Of a stretch of DNA of 64,000 nucleotides, positions 19,306 to 27,643 are shown piece after piece (positions within the stretch are counted from its first letter, which is position 1; the number at the start of each line of letters is the position of its first letter). The notes under the pieces were generated by a model. The model saw only the letters and a program-made list of their open reading frames with translations, was not told the origin of the DNA and did not search any database. Source of the stretch: Pseudomonas sp. MYb185 (GTDB lineage Bacteria > Pseudomonadota > Gammaproteobacteria > Pseudomonadales > Pseudomonadaceae). The stretch is taken from contig NZ_PCQD01000012.1 of the NCBI RefSeq assembly GCF_002979975.1, positions 1 through 64,000 on the forward strand, given 5' to 3'. The translations under genes were made by a program, and so were the position numbers.

Positions 19306-19740
19306 TCAGAGTCCGGACATATGCTGAATGGCTGCGAGGATCTCGTCATCCGAGCAGTCGCCGCAGGTGCCCTTGGGCGGCATGGCGCCCTTGCCGGCAA
19401 TCGCGGACTGCACCAGGGCATCCATATCGCCAACCGCGGCAAGATGTTCTTCCCAGGCAGCGGTATCGCCAGTCTTCGGCGCGTTCAGCAGACCGGTGCT
19501 GTGGCAGGCAGTGCAGTACTGACCATATACCGCTTCACCACTGCGCCCCGCACCAGCAGCGGCAGCATCGCCAGCCGGCGCCGCAGCAACGGCATTGGCA
19601 CATTCTTCACCGGCCAGGCAGACAGTACCGTAGGGCTTGATGCGCTCGGCAATAGCCTCGTCCGTAGTTGCAAAGGAGCTACCGGCAATAAGGGCAAGCG
19701 CGGCGGCAGAGGCAGCCAGCAATTTTTTCACAATCGTCAC
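19306..19740 (-). CDS. Cytochrome c5-type c-type cytochrome
   Basis: A 144-residue exported cytochrome with a signal peptide (VKKLLAASAAALALIAGSSFA), a low-complexity Ala/Gly linker (about 50-68), the haem site YCTACHSTG, the axial-Met segment GKGAMPPKG and the extra cysteine pair GTCGDCSDDE that marks the c5 family. It carries electrons in the periplasm. The start is GTG with GAGG 8 nt upstream; a second GTG three codons on is the alternative. Its position after rep matches cycB (PA5300) in P. aeruginosa. Confidence 0.9.
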   Translation of the reverse strand: MTIVKKLLAASAAALALIAGSSFATTDEAIAERIKPYGTVCLAGEECANAVAAAPAGDAAAAGAGRSGEAVYGQYCTACHSTGLLNAPKTGDTAAWEEHLAAVGDMDALVQSAIAGKGAMPPKGTCGDCSDDEILAAIQHMSGL

Positions 19741-19947
19741 TTATACATCCTCATCATGGCTATAGGTATGAGCCCAAGTACAGTGCCCGGACAATTGCGC
19801 GAGTATACCGGTAAACCCATATACGGCAAAACAGCAACCTTCCTCAGCGACAAGGCGTCGCACCCCCGGGCAGCCAGGCGACAGGCCGCCGTATTGTAGC
19901 GAAAGCATGGACGAATGCCTCATCTATGGGTATCATGCCGCGCTTAC

Positions 19948-20024
19948 GCACCCGTAGCTCAGCTGGATAGAGTACTGCCCTCCGAAGGCAGGGGTCACAG
20001 GTTCGAATCCTGTCGGGTGCGCCA
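19948..20024 (+). tRNA. tRNA-Arg (anticodon CCG)
   Basis: A 77-nt cloverleaf with acceptor GCACCCG/CGGGTGC, D-arm GCTC-AGCTGGATA-GAGT, anticodon stem CTGCC/GGCAG with loop CTCCGAA (anticodon CCG), T-arm ACAGG-TTCGAAT-CCTGT and an encoded CCA end. It decodes CGG. No second copy of its 3' end was seen in the window, and no integrase gene is adjacent. Confidence 0.97.
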
Positions 20025-20287
20025 TTTTCCACGCCACACTCTTTGTGCCTAAGTCGGCGGGCACAGAAAACAGTACTCATTATCTATAGCTGCAACCGTC
20101 TCGCTCCATGACCTCCGCCCTCCCGCACTAAAAAACACTGAAAATGCCGTGTCCCCCTGATCGTAGCCACGTTGCTGTCAGATTTGAAACCGGTTGCATT
20201 GATACCCCGCCCACCTTGCTCCTTCATGTACATACCCCTCAGAATCAGGGCCAAACGCCCCCCATTTCAAGCGCTGAGATAATTCAA

Positions 20288-21355
20288 ATGCACAGTTTCG
20301 TTTACCAGGGCATGCCGTCCCGCGTCGTTTTCGGGGCCGGCAAGCTCTATAGCCTGGCTGATGAAATCGAACGTCTTGGCGCCCGCCGGGCGCTCATCCT
20401 GACCACGCCGCAACAGCAGGCGTTGGGACAACGTATTGCCGACCTGCTTGGAGAGCGTTCTGCCGGCATCTATCCAAAAGCAGTGATGCATGTGCCAATC
20501 GAGGTGGCCCAGGCCGCGAGGGCCGAGGCTGCCCGGCTGAATGCCGACTGCTGTGTGGCTATTGGTGGCGGCTCTACCATTGGCCTGGGCAAGGCAATTG
20601 CCATGGATTCGGGTTTACCGATCCTGGCCATTCCCACTACCTATGCCGGCTCAGAAATGACCACCATCTACGGTCTCACGGAAAACCGACTGAAGAAGAC
20701 CGGACACGATCCCAGGGTCCTGCCCAAGACGGTAATCTATGATCCGGAGCTCATTGTCAGCCTGCCAGCGGGCATTTCCGCTGCATCCGGCATGAACGCC
20801 ATGGCTCACGCAGTGGAGGCGCTCTACGCAAAGGACGCCAATCCCGTCATCAGCCTGATGGCCGAGGAGTCGATCCGAGCGCTGGCGGGATCACTCCCTG
20901 AGGTGGTCAGAACTCCACAGGATGTGCAGGCACGGGGGCGTTCCCTGTATGGTGCCTGGTTGGCCGGTATCTGTCTGGGCTCGGTAGGCATGGCTATCCA
21001 TCACAAGCTTTGCCATACCCTCGGTGGCACCTTCAACCTGCCCCACGCCCAAGCTCACGCCGCAGTGCTGCCACATGCAGCTCATTACAACCACAAGGCC
21101 GCTGCCGAGCCCCTGGCCCGTGCCGCTCGTGCCTTGGGTGGGCAGCATGCCGAAGAAGTGGGTTCACTGCTGTTCGAACTCAACCATCAGCTGGGTATCG
21201 AGCAGGCTCTGTCTGCCATCGGCCTGCCTGACGACGGTCCAGCGGAGACAGCGCGCATTGCCTGCGCAAGCCCCTACTACAACCCCCGACCATTCGAGCA
21301 GGAGGCCATCGAGTCCATGTTGACCCGCGCCCTGCACGGTCATCCTCCGGCCTGA
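20288..21355 (+). CDS. Maleylacetate reductase (iron-alcohol dehydrogenase family)
   Basis: A 355-residue protein of the Fe-ADH superfamily, closest in pattern to maleylacetate reductases. It has the NAD(P)-binding AIGGGSTIGLGKAIA, IPTTYAGSEMT, the helix SGMNAMAHAVEALYA and HHKLCHTLGGTFNLPHAQAHAAVLPHA. Maleylacetate reductase feeds (chloro)catechol- and hydroxyquinol-derived maleylacetate into 3-oxoadipate. The start at 20288 gives the family N-terminus MHSFVYQGMPSRVVFGAGK; an upstream ATG would add 48 unlikely residues. No hydroxyquinol or catechol dioxygenase lies nearby, so the pathway is uncertain. The 260 bp between the tRNA and this gene hold nothing I recognise. Confidence 0.85.
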   Translation: MHSFVYQGMPSRVVFGAGKLYSLADEIERLGARRALILTTPQQQALGQRIADLLGERSAGIYPKAVMHVPIEVAQAARAEAARLNADCCVAIGGGSTIGLGKAIAMDSGLPILAIPTTYAGSEMTTIYGLTENRLKKTGHDPRVLPKTVIYDPELIVSLPAGISAASGMNAMAHAVEALYAKDANPVISLMAEESIRALAGSLPEVVRTPQDVQARGRSLYGAWLAGICLGSVGMAIHHKLCHTLGGTFNLPHAQAHAAVLPHAAHYNHKAAAEPLARAARALGGQHAEEVGSLLFELNHQLGIEQALSAIGLPDDGPAETARIACASPYYNPRPFEQEAIESMLTRALHGHPPA

Positions 21356-21523
21356 TCTCTGGACAATCGGGGCCTCCCGGCCCCTCACGTTGCGCCAGCA
21401 GCCTCGCGCCCGTTGAAAACCGTAATGAAACCATCTGCAAATTCGATAGTAACCAGCAGTATTTAACTGTTCATTCGATATGCCTTAAAGGAGATAATCC
21501 GTCACTTTCCAAACAGGAGGCGC

Positions 21524-22069
21524 ATGATGGCCAGGTCAGGAAGTTACACCGCTACCGCAAAATGGCTGCATTGGGGCATGGCCTTGATCTGGATTGCCGC
21601 CTGGTTTATCGGCATCCTGGCGACCCACTGGCGGGACGAGCTGAACCCGGGACATGGCCTGACGATCCTGCACAAAGCAATTGCCAGCACCCTGCTCTTT
21701 CTGATTATCATCCGTGTGGCCTGGCGCCTGACCCACCCCACCCCTGCGATGCCCGACACCATGAGTCCACTTATGCAGCGAGGCGCTGTACTCGGCCATG
21801 TTCTGCTATACGCCGTAGCCCTGATCGGGTTACCACTGACCGGCTGGTTCTGGAGCTCGGTAGCCGACAAGCCCATCATGGTCGCCGGTCTGTTTGCGCT
21901 GCCGCCAATGGTCGGGCCAGACGAAAACCTGTATGACCTGGCAAAGGCTACCCACACTTATATGTCATGGTTCTGTGGGGCGCTGGTTGGTGGGCATATT
22001 CTGGTGGCGTTGAAACACCACTTTGTCGACCGGGATGATGTACTCAAGGGCATGTTGCCTGAACGGTAG
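21524..22069 (+). CDS. Cytochrome b561 family protein
   Basis: A 181-residue membrane protein with four predicted helices and histidines placed as in bacterial b561 (KWLHWGMALIWIAAW, GLTILHKAIASTLL, ATHTYMSWFCGALVGGHILVALKHHFVDRDDVLKGML). It probably passes electrons between quinol and periplasmic acceptors such as superoxide. AGGAGG lies 3 nt before the first ATG and 6 nt before the second (21527), so the second may be the true start. Confidence 0.9.
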   Translation: MMARSGSYTATAKWLHWGMALIWIAAWFIGILATHWRDELNPGHGLTILHKAIASTLLFLIIIRVAWRLTHPTPAMPDTMSPLMQRGAVLGHVLLYAVALIGLPLTGWFWSSVADKPIMVAGLFALPPMVGPDENLYDLAKATHTYMSWFCGALVGGHILVALKHHFVDRDDVLKGMLPER

Positions 22070-22360
22070 GGTACCCGCTGTATGGGAAAGTCCATCCCGC
22101 CCAATGCGGTAGCTGTCCCGGAGCGTATGCGTACCCTCACCGGCATTGTTTTCGACGAAGACCCGAGGCGACATCCCCTTTCATTCTGATCACTCGTGGC
22201 ATCCCTCAGCGGCACCGCAGCTTAGAGCCGCTTAATACCATTCAGAACCAGCTTCAGTCGCTGTACCAGATTGACCTCCGAAGGCGCCACTTTCCTTAGA
22301 GTCAATTGCTTGCGTTACTTCGAAGCAGACGGCGAAGGCAGCAAAGCTAGCGCTGGCCAA
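22070..22360. other. Intergenic region without a recognised feature
   Basis: 290 bp between the b561 gene and the convergent end of the catabolic operon. It has an imperfect inverted repeat GGGTACCCGC...GCGTACCC (around 22068-22135) but no terminator with a T-run, no tRNA and no frame that resembles a protein I know. Confidence 0.5.
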
Positions 22361-23305
22361 TCAGGACGTAAATGACCTGCGCAATGCCTGAGCTTCGACA
22401 GCAATCAGATCACGTACCACCTCCGCCAGTTCGCAAAAGCGCAACACACCATGGATAAGGCCTGGCGAGACCGTTAGCTGCGACTCCACGCCGGAATCCA
22501 GCAGTTTCTGGTGCAACTTCAGGTTCTCGTCCAGCAGCGGATCCAGATCGCCTACCACCAGCCTGGTAGGGGGCAGCCCCGCCAGCTCCGCCTGTAGGGG
22601 CTGAGCCCGCCAGTCGGCCTCGTTCTGTTGCAGATAGCTGGCCCAGTACTGGCGCATCGAATCGGCAGACAGTGCATGGCCGGCGTAGCCGCTCAAACGC
22701 TGCCATGAATCGGATTCCGTGTCGGTGGAAAACACCCCGTAAAACAGCAGCAGGTGCTGCAGACTCCGTACGCCGCGCTGCCGTAACGCGACAGCCGCGC
22801 CCAACGCCAAATTGGCACCGGCGGAATCGCCACCAAGAGCAAAGCGAGTAACCGCAAAGTCACCCAGTGCGCCCTCGGCAATCACCTGCTGGGTGATCGA
22901 ACACACCTCGTCAAAAGCGATGGGGAACGGCGCTTCGGGTGCCAGGGCGTATTCTATGGAGAGCACTGCTACACCGCTGTCACGCACCAGTTGCCTGAGC
23001 GGTGCATCCCAGCCCGACAAACTGCCGTGGCGGAAGCCGCCACCATGGCAATAGAACAGTAGCCCTGGCGCAGACCCGCTATCCGGCCAGTAGAGTTTGC
23101 AAGGCACACTGCGGCCGCCCGCGGGAAAATGGAGCAGGCGCTCCTCCAGCAGTGGTGTGCTGGACGCAGAAACGAATTCCGTCAAGCGTTCAAGATACTC
23201 CCGCACGCTCTGAAGACTCCCGGCGACCGGCGGGGTTAGCCCGGTGCCGTGGAGGCGCGAGGCGACCCGGGTCACATCGGGATGCACTTGCGGCAAAGGG
23301 ATCAT
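22361..23305 (-). CDS. Alpha/beta hydrolase, hormone-sensitive-lipase family
   Basis: A 314-residue esterase or lipase of the HSL (family IV) type: oxyanion-hole HGGGF, nucleophile elbow GGDSAGAN, acidic residue in VVGDLDPLLDEN and histidine in GLIHGVLRF. It probably hydrolyses small acyl esters or lactones in the cytoplasm. The start is uncertain. The in-frame ATG at 23305 gives the usual family length, while the frame stays open to 23410 and overlaps prpD; the ATG overlapping the prpD stop is out of frame. It is the last gene of the carboxylate operon, so its substrate may be a lactone or ester of the pathway. Confidence 0.8.
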   Translation of the reverse strand: MIPLPQVHPDVTRVASRLHGTGLTPPVAGSLQSVREYLERLTEFVSASSTPLLEERLLHFPAGGRSVPCKLYWPDSGSAPGLLFYCHGGGFRHGSLSGWDAPLRQLVRDSGVAVLSIEYALAPEAPFPIAFDEVCSITQQVIAEGALGDFAVTRFALGGDSAGANLALGAAVALRQRGVRSLQHLLLFYGVFSTDTESDSWQRLSGYAGHALSADSMRQYWASYLQQNEADWRAQPLQAELAGLPPTRLVVGDLDPLLDENLKLHQKLLDSGVESQLTVSPGLIHGVLRFCELAEVVRDLIAVEAQALRRSFTS

Positions 23306-23342
23306 GCTGCGCAGTTCGCCAAGCCTGTCGGTGTCGGGCTTC

Positions 23343-24725
23343 TCATGAGGGCTCTCCTTCGCTGCGCTCCATGGCGGTAAAAAGCGACTCGTAGTCAGAC
23401 CGCTGTTCAAGCGTCGCTACAAAATCCAGCACTTGATCCTGGGCGTGTGCAGACAAGTGCGGTGTCGCCATCTTGCGGAATTTGCGTTCGAATTCCACTG
23501 TGGTCATCGGCGTCTCTACAGAGCCGGGTCCGGTAATGGCTTCACTGACGAGTTTCTCCCCGGACGCCAGCAGGACGGTGACCCGGTTTGCCAGATGCTT
23601 CGGAAACAGCTTTGTCAGCGCTGAATCTTCGACGACCGACGTTCTTTCCATGAGTGCAACAACCAGCGGATCGGTAATCTTTTTCAACGAGTAGGAATCG
23701 ACCGAAATATCGCCATCAATTAGAGCCCGGGCCACGTTATAGGGCAGGCTATGATCCGCCGTTTCTCTGGTCTCTGGGCACCACTTGGACCCATCTGCCA
23801 ACACGCGCTTGTTAAACTCGGAGGTTTCGATACAGATGGATTGAATATCAAGAATATTCCCGACCTTGTTTTTCAGCTCGATAGCTGCCCATACGGCGGT
23901 GTGAAGTTCACCGTTAGTGGGAAAGGTCTTTGTCAGCGAGCGCTTGATCGCGTAATTGCCATCCCCTGCGGTTCCAAAGCCAGCCACATCCAGATCGAAG
24001 GGCCCCGTTACCTGATTGTAGAAGCCCATTTCACCCTCGAATATGGGTGCCGGGCCGGTCATTCCGTGGCGCGCCAGTTGGGCGGAAAAGATGGCGTTGC
24101 GCACGGCATTGGCAGCGGAGCAGCCCTTCCAGTCTGACAGGGTGCCGGAGCGAACCTGTCGCATGGCCAGATGACCGCTCAGAGCAATGTTGATCGCCTG
24201 CTCCGTCTGCTCTTCACTCAGTTTCATCAACTTGGCTGCCGCAGCGGCCATGGATACATTGAGATAATTCACGTGATCCCAGCCACGCTTGTTCAAGCTT
24301 GCCGCATCCTGCAGCCGCATCTGGATTTCGTAAGCGAGCAGAATTGCCGAGATCAGTTCCAGTCCGCTCGCCTTCTCCACTTGCGCTACCGCCAGGCAGC
24401 CGGGAATATTGTCGCTCGGGTGTCCCGGCTCCATCCCCATGTAGCCGTCGTTGTAATCCAGAAAACGAACCATGATGCCATTGGCAAATGCGGCGCTTTC
24501 CGGCGAAGTCTTGTAACGCGTGCCAAAAACACTGGCACTGCCCGGAATCGAGGAGGCATAAGCCACACTGGCCTCCACCGGCCCGGCCCCATAAGCCCCC
24601 AACACGCAGGCCAGACTGTCCAGGACCCGGCTTTGCACCAAGGCAACGAGGTCCCCAGCATGGTCTGCCGTAGGAAACGCATGTACATATCGGGCGAGCC
24701 TGCTTGCTAATGTTGCTTGTGTCAT
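23343..24725 (-). CDS. MmgE/PrpD family protein
   Basis: A 460-residue member of the MmgE/PrpD family, which includes 2-methylcitrate dehydratase (PrpD) and cis-aconitate decarboxylases. The N-terminal helical domain has DSLACVLGAYGAGPVEA and MVRFLDYNDGYMGMEPGHPSDNIPG, with the family Asp/His cluster. The C-terminal domain starts near residue 270 (KTFPTNGELHTAVWAAIELK). The ATG at 24725 is preferred because GGAGG is 5 nt upstream. Without prpB or prpC beside it, methylcitrate is not the obvious substrate; dehydration, isomerisation or decarboxylation of another tricarboxylate is possible. Confidence 0.85.
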   Translation of the reverse strand: MTQATLASRLARYVHAFPTADHAGDLVALVQSRVLDSLACVLGAYGAGPVEASVAYASSIPGSASVFGTRYKTSPESAAFANGIMVRFLDYNDGYMGMEPGHPSDNIPGCLAVAQVEKASGLELISAILLAYEIQMRLQDAASLNKRGWDHVNYLNVSMAAAAAKLMKLSEEQTEQAINIALSGHLAMRQVRSGTLSDWKGCSAANAVRNAIFSAQLARHGMTGPAPIFEGEMGFYNQVTGPFDLDVAGFGTAGDGNYAIKRSLTKTFPTNGELHTAVWAAIELKNKVGNILDIQSICIETSEFNKRVLADGSKWCPETRETADHSLPYNVARALIDGDISVDSYSLKKITDPLVVALMERTSVVEDSALTKLFPKHLANRVTVLLASGEKLVSEAITGPGSVETPMTTVEFERKFRKMATPHLSAHAQDQVLDFVATLEQRSDYESLFTAMERSEGEPS

Positions 24726-24800
24726 CATGTCCTCCATTAGGATAAAGCTGGCGTTGAAGCTCCTGGAAAAGCCCTTGGGCTTACAAGGGCTTGCTGACTA

Positions 24801-25109
24801 TCAACCTACGGATACATTCGACAGGCGCACATATTGCTGACCGGCATGCATATCCCGTTCAATGATGCCGCCTTGCGGCGTCGATCTTGGGTAAGAAATC
24901 TTTATCATCTCGAGCTGGGGCACAGGTATACGCTTGACCAAAGCAGGATCCGCCCCGTAAAGCTTTGCGAAGGACTCTACGGATAAGGCTTCGTCATCGT
25001 GATAACGGTCAAAACTCTCGCGACTGTCGAAATAGATATCGAAGGTGATCCAGAAGGGGCCCGCCTGCTTGGATCTGATATAGCGACATACGTCTTTCAA
25101 CTTAGGCAT
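24801..25109 (-). CDS. DUF4387 domain protein
   Basis: A 102-residue DUF4387 protein (MPKLKDVCRYIRSKQAGPFWITFDIYFDSRESF...). The domain is found either fused to or immediately after AtuA/DUF1446 proteins, and here its ATG overlaps the atuA-type stop by 8 bp (ATGCCTAA). This suggests a stoichiometric two-subunit complex. AAGGAG precedes the ATG at 25109, so the longer frame to 25142 is rejected. The biochemical function is unknown. Confidence 0.85.
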   Translation of the reverse strand: MPKLKDVCRYIRSKQAGPFWITFDIYFDSRESFDRYHDDEALSVESFAKLYGADPALVKRIPVPQLEMIKISYPRSTPQGGIIERDMHAGQQYVRLSNVSVG

Positions 25110-26517
25110 TGCTCTTCTCCTTACCAGTGCCTGTTTCGGCAAGATCCAGCCATTCGATACTGATCAATTCAAAGGGGTCTTCCATTTTCACCACGTGGTT
25201 CAACTTGAACTCATAAACCTGACCACGGGGGATATCGGCAGGAGAGAAGGCGAACCCGTATGAGGGCAGCTCCTTGCCCATGATGCTCGGGTAGTGGAAG
25301 AAGTAGGGGTTACAGGCGTGCGCTATGGCATTGGCCAGCTCCTGGGTTGCGGCCGTCGACACGAACAGCATGCCAACTTCCGGAGGCGTGGCCGTGCCCG
25401 GCGCTGGCCTCACCTCAGTGACCGCGTTCCAGCCGTACATGCGCAGGGAGATGTGAAACTCGCCCAGCTCCTCGGCCGGGATACACTGGCGCGTACGCTC
25501 ATAAAGAGCTTCCAGCAGGCGGTCATGGAAGCCATCGATATCCGCCAACACATCAGGGTCCTGAATGCCGACCAGCATGATGGTCTGATACAGCCCGGCG
25601 GCAGCGCCCTCAAGCTTCATGGTGTAGGGTTTGGGCTCCCAGGCAGACCCGGTCACCCGTACTGCTCGCTCGCGCACCATTTTGTATTCGGCATTACTGA
25701 CATCCAGCACACCACCGGGCTCGGTCAGCCGGAAAGGATCACTGTTTTCGTACAGCATATGCCCGGACACGCTATTGGGCGTACAGCGATTGTGAGTAGT
25801 CAGCGGCTCCACTTCAAAGCCGTCCTGGTCGACGGTCAACAGAACGCCTGATCCGGCGGTAGGGTTTTCTGCACATTGCAACCCGCATTCGGCCGTCTTC
25901 CCGGCATGCCAGGACGGCCCCCACGGAGCCCCTTTCCAGATCGGGAAGGCAGCAATTACCGCCGTGTCGGTTGCTCTACCGGCAAGAATGATGTCTGCAC
26001 CCGCTTCCAGCGCGGCTACAAACGGCTCCACCCCCAAAGCAGCGACGATATGCACGCAGGAATCTACCGTGGCGTCATCCAGCTCCGAAGATGGTGCCAG
26101 CGGGCTGATGCGCCCTTCGGCGTTGAGCTTCTTGATCGTCTCACGCTCCTGCTCGCAATGGATCAGAGCGACCTTCGGCGCCATATTCAGCTCACCAGCG
26201 ACCTCAAGTACGATATCACGCGTCCACGCCAGGTTGAGGTCGCCACCGGCCTGCCCGGCGGTGCCGACGATGATGGGTACGCCACTTGCTGCTTGTGCCT
26301 TCATCAGAATGGTCAGGTCGCGTTTGACCGCCCCGCGGTTGTTCTTGGACTTGCCCAGGGCCAAATAGGCTGCGCCGCTGTCGGTCGAACCCGCGTCCGT
26401 GGCAATGGCCTGCGCGCCCAGCTGCAGCCCATAGGCAATCTCCTCCTCTACAACCCCGGCACCCAAAGAGCCGCAGGGCACAATGACCTTGATAGCACCA
26501 TCAAAATTCGTCTTCAT
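25102..26517 (-). CDS. Acyclic terpene utilisation AtuA family (DUF1446) protein
   Basis: A 471-residue protein of the AtuA/DUF1446 family, starting IKVIVPCGSLGAGVVEEEIAYGLQLGAQAIATDAGSTD, with the motifs VGTAGQAGGDLNLAWTRD and ILAGRATDTAVIAAFP. The family is named from the atu acyclic terpene cluster of P. aeruginosa, where AtuA has no settled reaction. No other atu genes (geranyl-CoA carboxylase, acyl-CoA dehydrogenases) are present here, so terpene catabolism is not supported. Together with DUF4387, PrpD and a tricarboxylate carrier it points to carboxylic acid metabolism. Confidence 0.85.
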   Translation of the reverse strand: MKTNFDGAIKVIVPCGSLGAGVVEEEIAYGLQLGAQAIATDAGSTDSGAAYLALGKSKNNRGAVKRDLTILMKAQAASGVPIIVGTAGQAGGDLNLAWTRDIVLEVAGELNMAPKVALIHCEQERETIKKLNAEGRISPLAPSSELDDATVDSCVHIVAALGVEPFVAALEAGADIILAGRATDTAVIAAFPIWKGAPWGPSWHAGKTAECGLQCAENPTAGSGVLLTVDQDGFEVEPLTTHNRCTPNSVSGHMLYENSDPFRLTEPGGVLDVSNAEYKMVRERAVRVTGSAWEPKPYTMKLEGAAAGLYQTIMLVGIQDPDVLADIDGFHDRLLEALYERTRQCIPAEELGEFHISLRMYGWNAVTEVRPAPGTATPPEVGMLFVSTAATQELANAIAHACNPYFFHYPSIMGKELPSYGFAFSPADIPRGQVYEFKLNHVVKMEDPFELISIEWLDLAETGTGKEKSNA

Positions 26518-26582
26518 ATCCGTCCCGTCTTATAGCTTGAAATGTCAAAGATGTTCCTATTGAACCTAGAGTCAGTTGCTGG

Positions 26583-27593
26583 CTAGGGCCGCACTGCCGC
26601 TCCGTCCACAATCAGGCAACCCGGCGGTGGCTGGTGGCCATCAAGCACGGCGCTGACACAGCGCGCCGCGACAGCATTGGCGCGCTGCAGCCCTTCATGT
26701 GTGGAAGCCCCCGAGTGCGGAGTGGCCACCACGTTCGGTAGGCGTACCAGTTCCTTGGTCACGTCGGCGAGCCGGGCGTCCAGCTCGCTTTCAAATACAT
26801 CCAACCCTGCTCCGCCAAGCCGCCCATCCTTCAGCGCAGCCAGAAGCGCCCGATCATCGACCAGGCCACCACGCGCCGTGTTGATCAGAAACGCTGTGCT
26901 TTTCATCTGGGCCAGCCGATCTGCATTGATGAGATGCTGGGTCTCAGGCATGAAAGGTGCGTGAATGGACACGAAGTCACTACGCTGCAGAAGCGTCTCA
27001 AGATCGACGTATTCGATACCCATCGACTGCCCATGATCGGAAGAAGGCCGTGGGGTATTTACCAGGATGGTGGTATCGAAGCCTTTCAGCCGCTTTACGA
27101 CATTCCTGGCGATGCGGCCCAGACCAATCACGCCCACTGTTTTGGCATACAGATCACTTCCCAGCAGGATGGCGCCTGGCCCATCTATGAGCTGCTCTTG
27201 CGATTCGCGAATGCGATGCGCAGCGCTGAGCATCAGAGCCAGAGTGCGATCCGCTACGCTTTCTTCGTTACCACCCGCAGCAATGGTCACTACCTTCTCG
27301 GTTTCGATTGCCGCGCTCAGGTCAATTTTTTCGTAGCCCACTCCGCGGCGGGCAATGACCTTGAGCCTCGGCAGCGCCTGGAGCAGACCCAGCGTGATCC
27401 GGGCATGGCCGACGATCCAGGCATCGGCCTCCGACAGCAGTGCAATCAGCTCGGCTTCCGTCGCGTTGGCATCGTTCTTCCCCTCCGGGAAGCGCGCTAC
27501 CGTTACGGAACAGCCATGCCCTTCCAGAAAGCCGATCGTCGCCTCATCGATAAACCTTGGGGTAATAACGACCGATTTGTTTTTGCTCACCAT
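26583..27593 (-). CDS. D-2-hydroxyacid dehydrogenase (NAD-dependent)
   Basis: A 336-residue dehydrogenase of the D-isomer-specific family. It has the Rossmann motif VGVIGLGRIARNVVKRLKGF, the catalytic Arg in LINTARGGLVDDRAL, Glu in GLDVFESE and His in ATPHSGASTHEG. The reaction would be reversible oxidation of a D-2-hydroxyacid to a 2-oxoacid in the cytoplasm. The ATG at 27593 gives the normal N-terminus; a GTG at 27632 is too close to its GGAGGG. It sits in the middle of the carboxylate operon, between the porin and atuA-type genes. Confidence 0.86.
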   Translation of the reverse strand: MVSKNKSVVITPRFIDEATIGFLEGHGCSVTVARFPEGKNDANATEAELIALLSEADAWIVGHARITLGLLQALPRLKVIARRGVGYEKIDLSAAIETEKVVTIAAGGNEESVADRTLALMLSAAHRIRESQEQLIDGPGAILLGSDLYAKTVGVIGLGRIARNVVKRLKGFDTTILVNTPRPSSDHGQSMGIEYVDLETLLQRSDFVSIHAPFMPETQHLINADRLAQMKSTAFLINTARGGLVDDRALLAALKDGRLGGAGLDVFESELDARLADVTKELVRLPNVVATPHSGASTHEGLQRANAVAARCVSAVLDGHQPPPGCLIVDGAAVRP

Positions 27594-27643
27594 ATCCAGC
27601 CCACCGTTTGACGTTGTTTTGCGTACTGACACCCCTCCGGCTG

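Noticed and set aside
19948-20024. tRNA-Arg as an integrated island boundary
   Set aside because: There is no integrase next to it and no second copy of the tRNA 3' end in the 44 kb that follows.
23343-24725. Methylcitrate dehydratase PrpD of propionate catabolism
   Set aside because: prpB, prpC and acnD/prpF are absent, and the MmgE/PrpD family includes other activities.
25102-26517. Acyclic terpene (atu) pathway
   Set aside because: None of the atuB-H acyl-CoA enzymes is in the window; only the AtuA family name suggests it.
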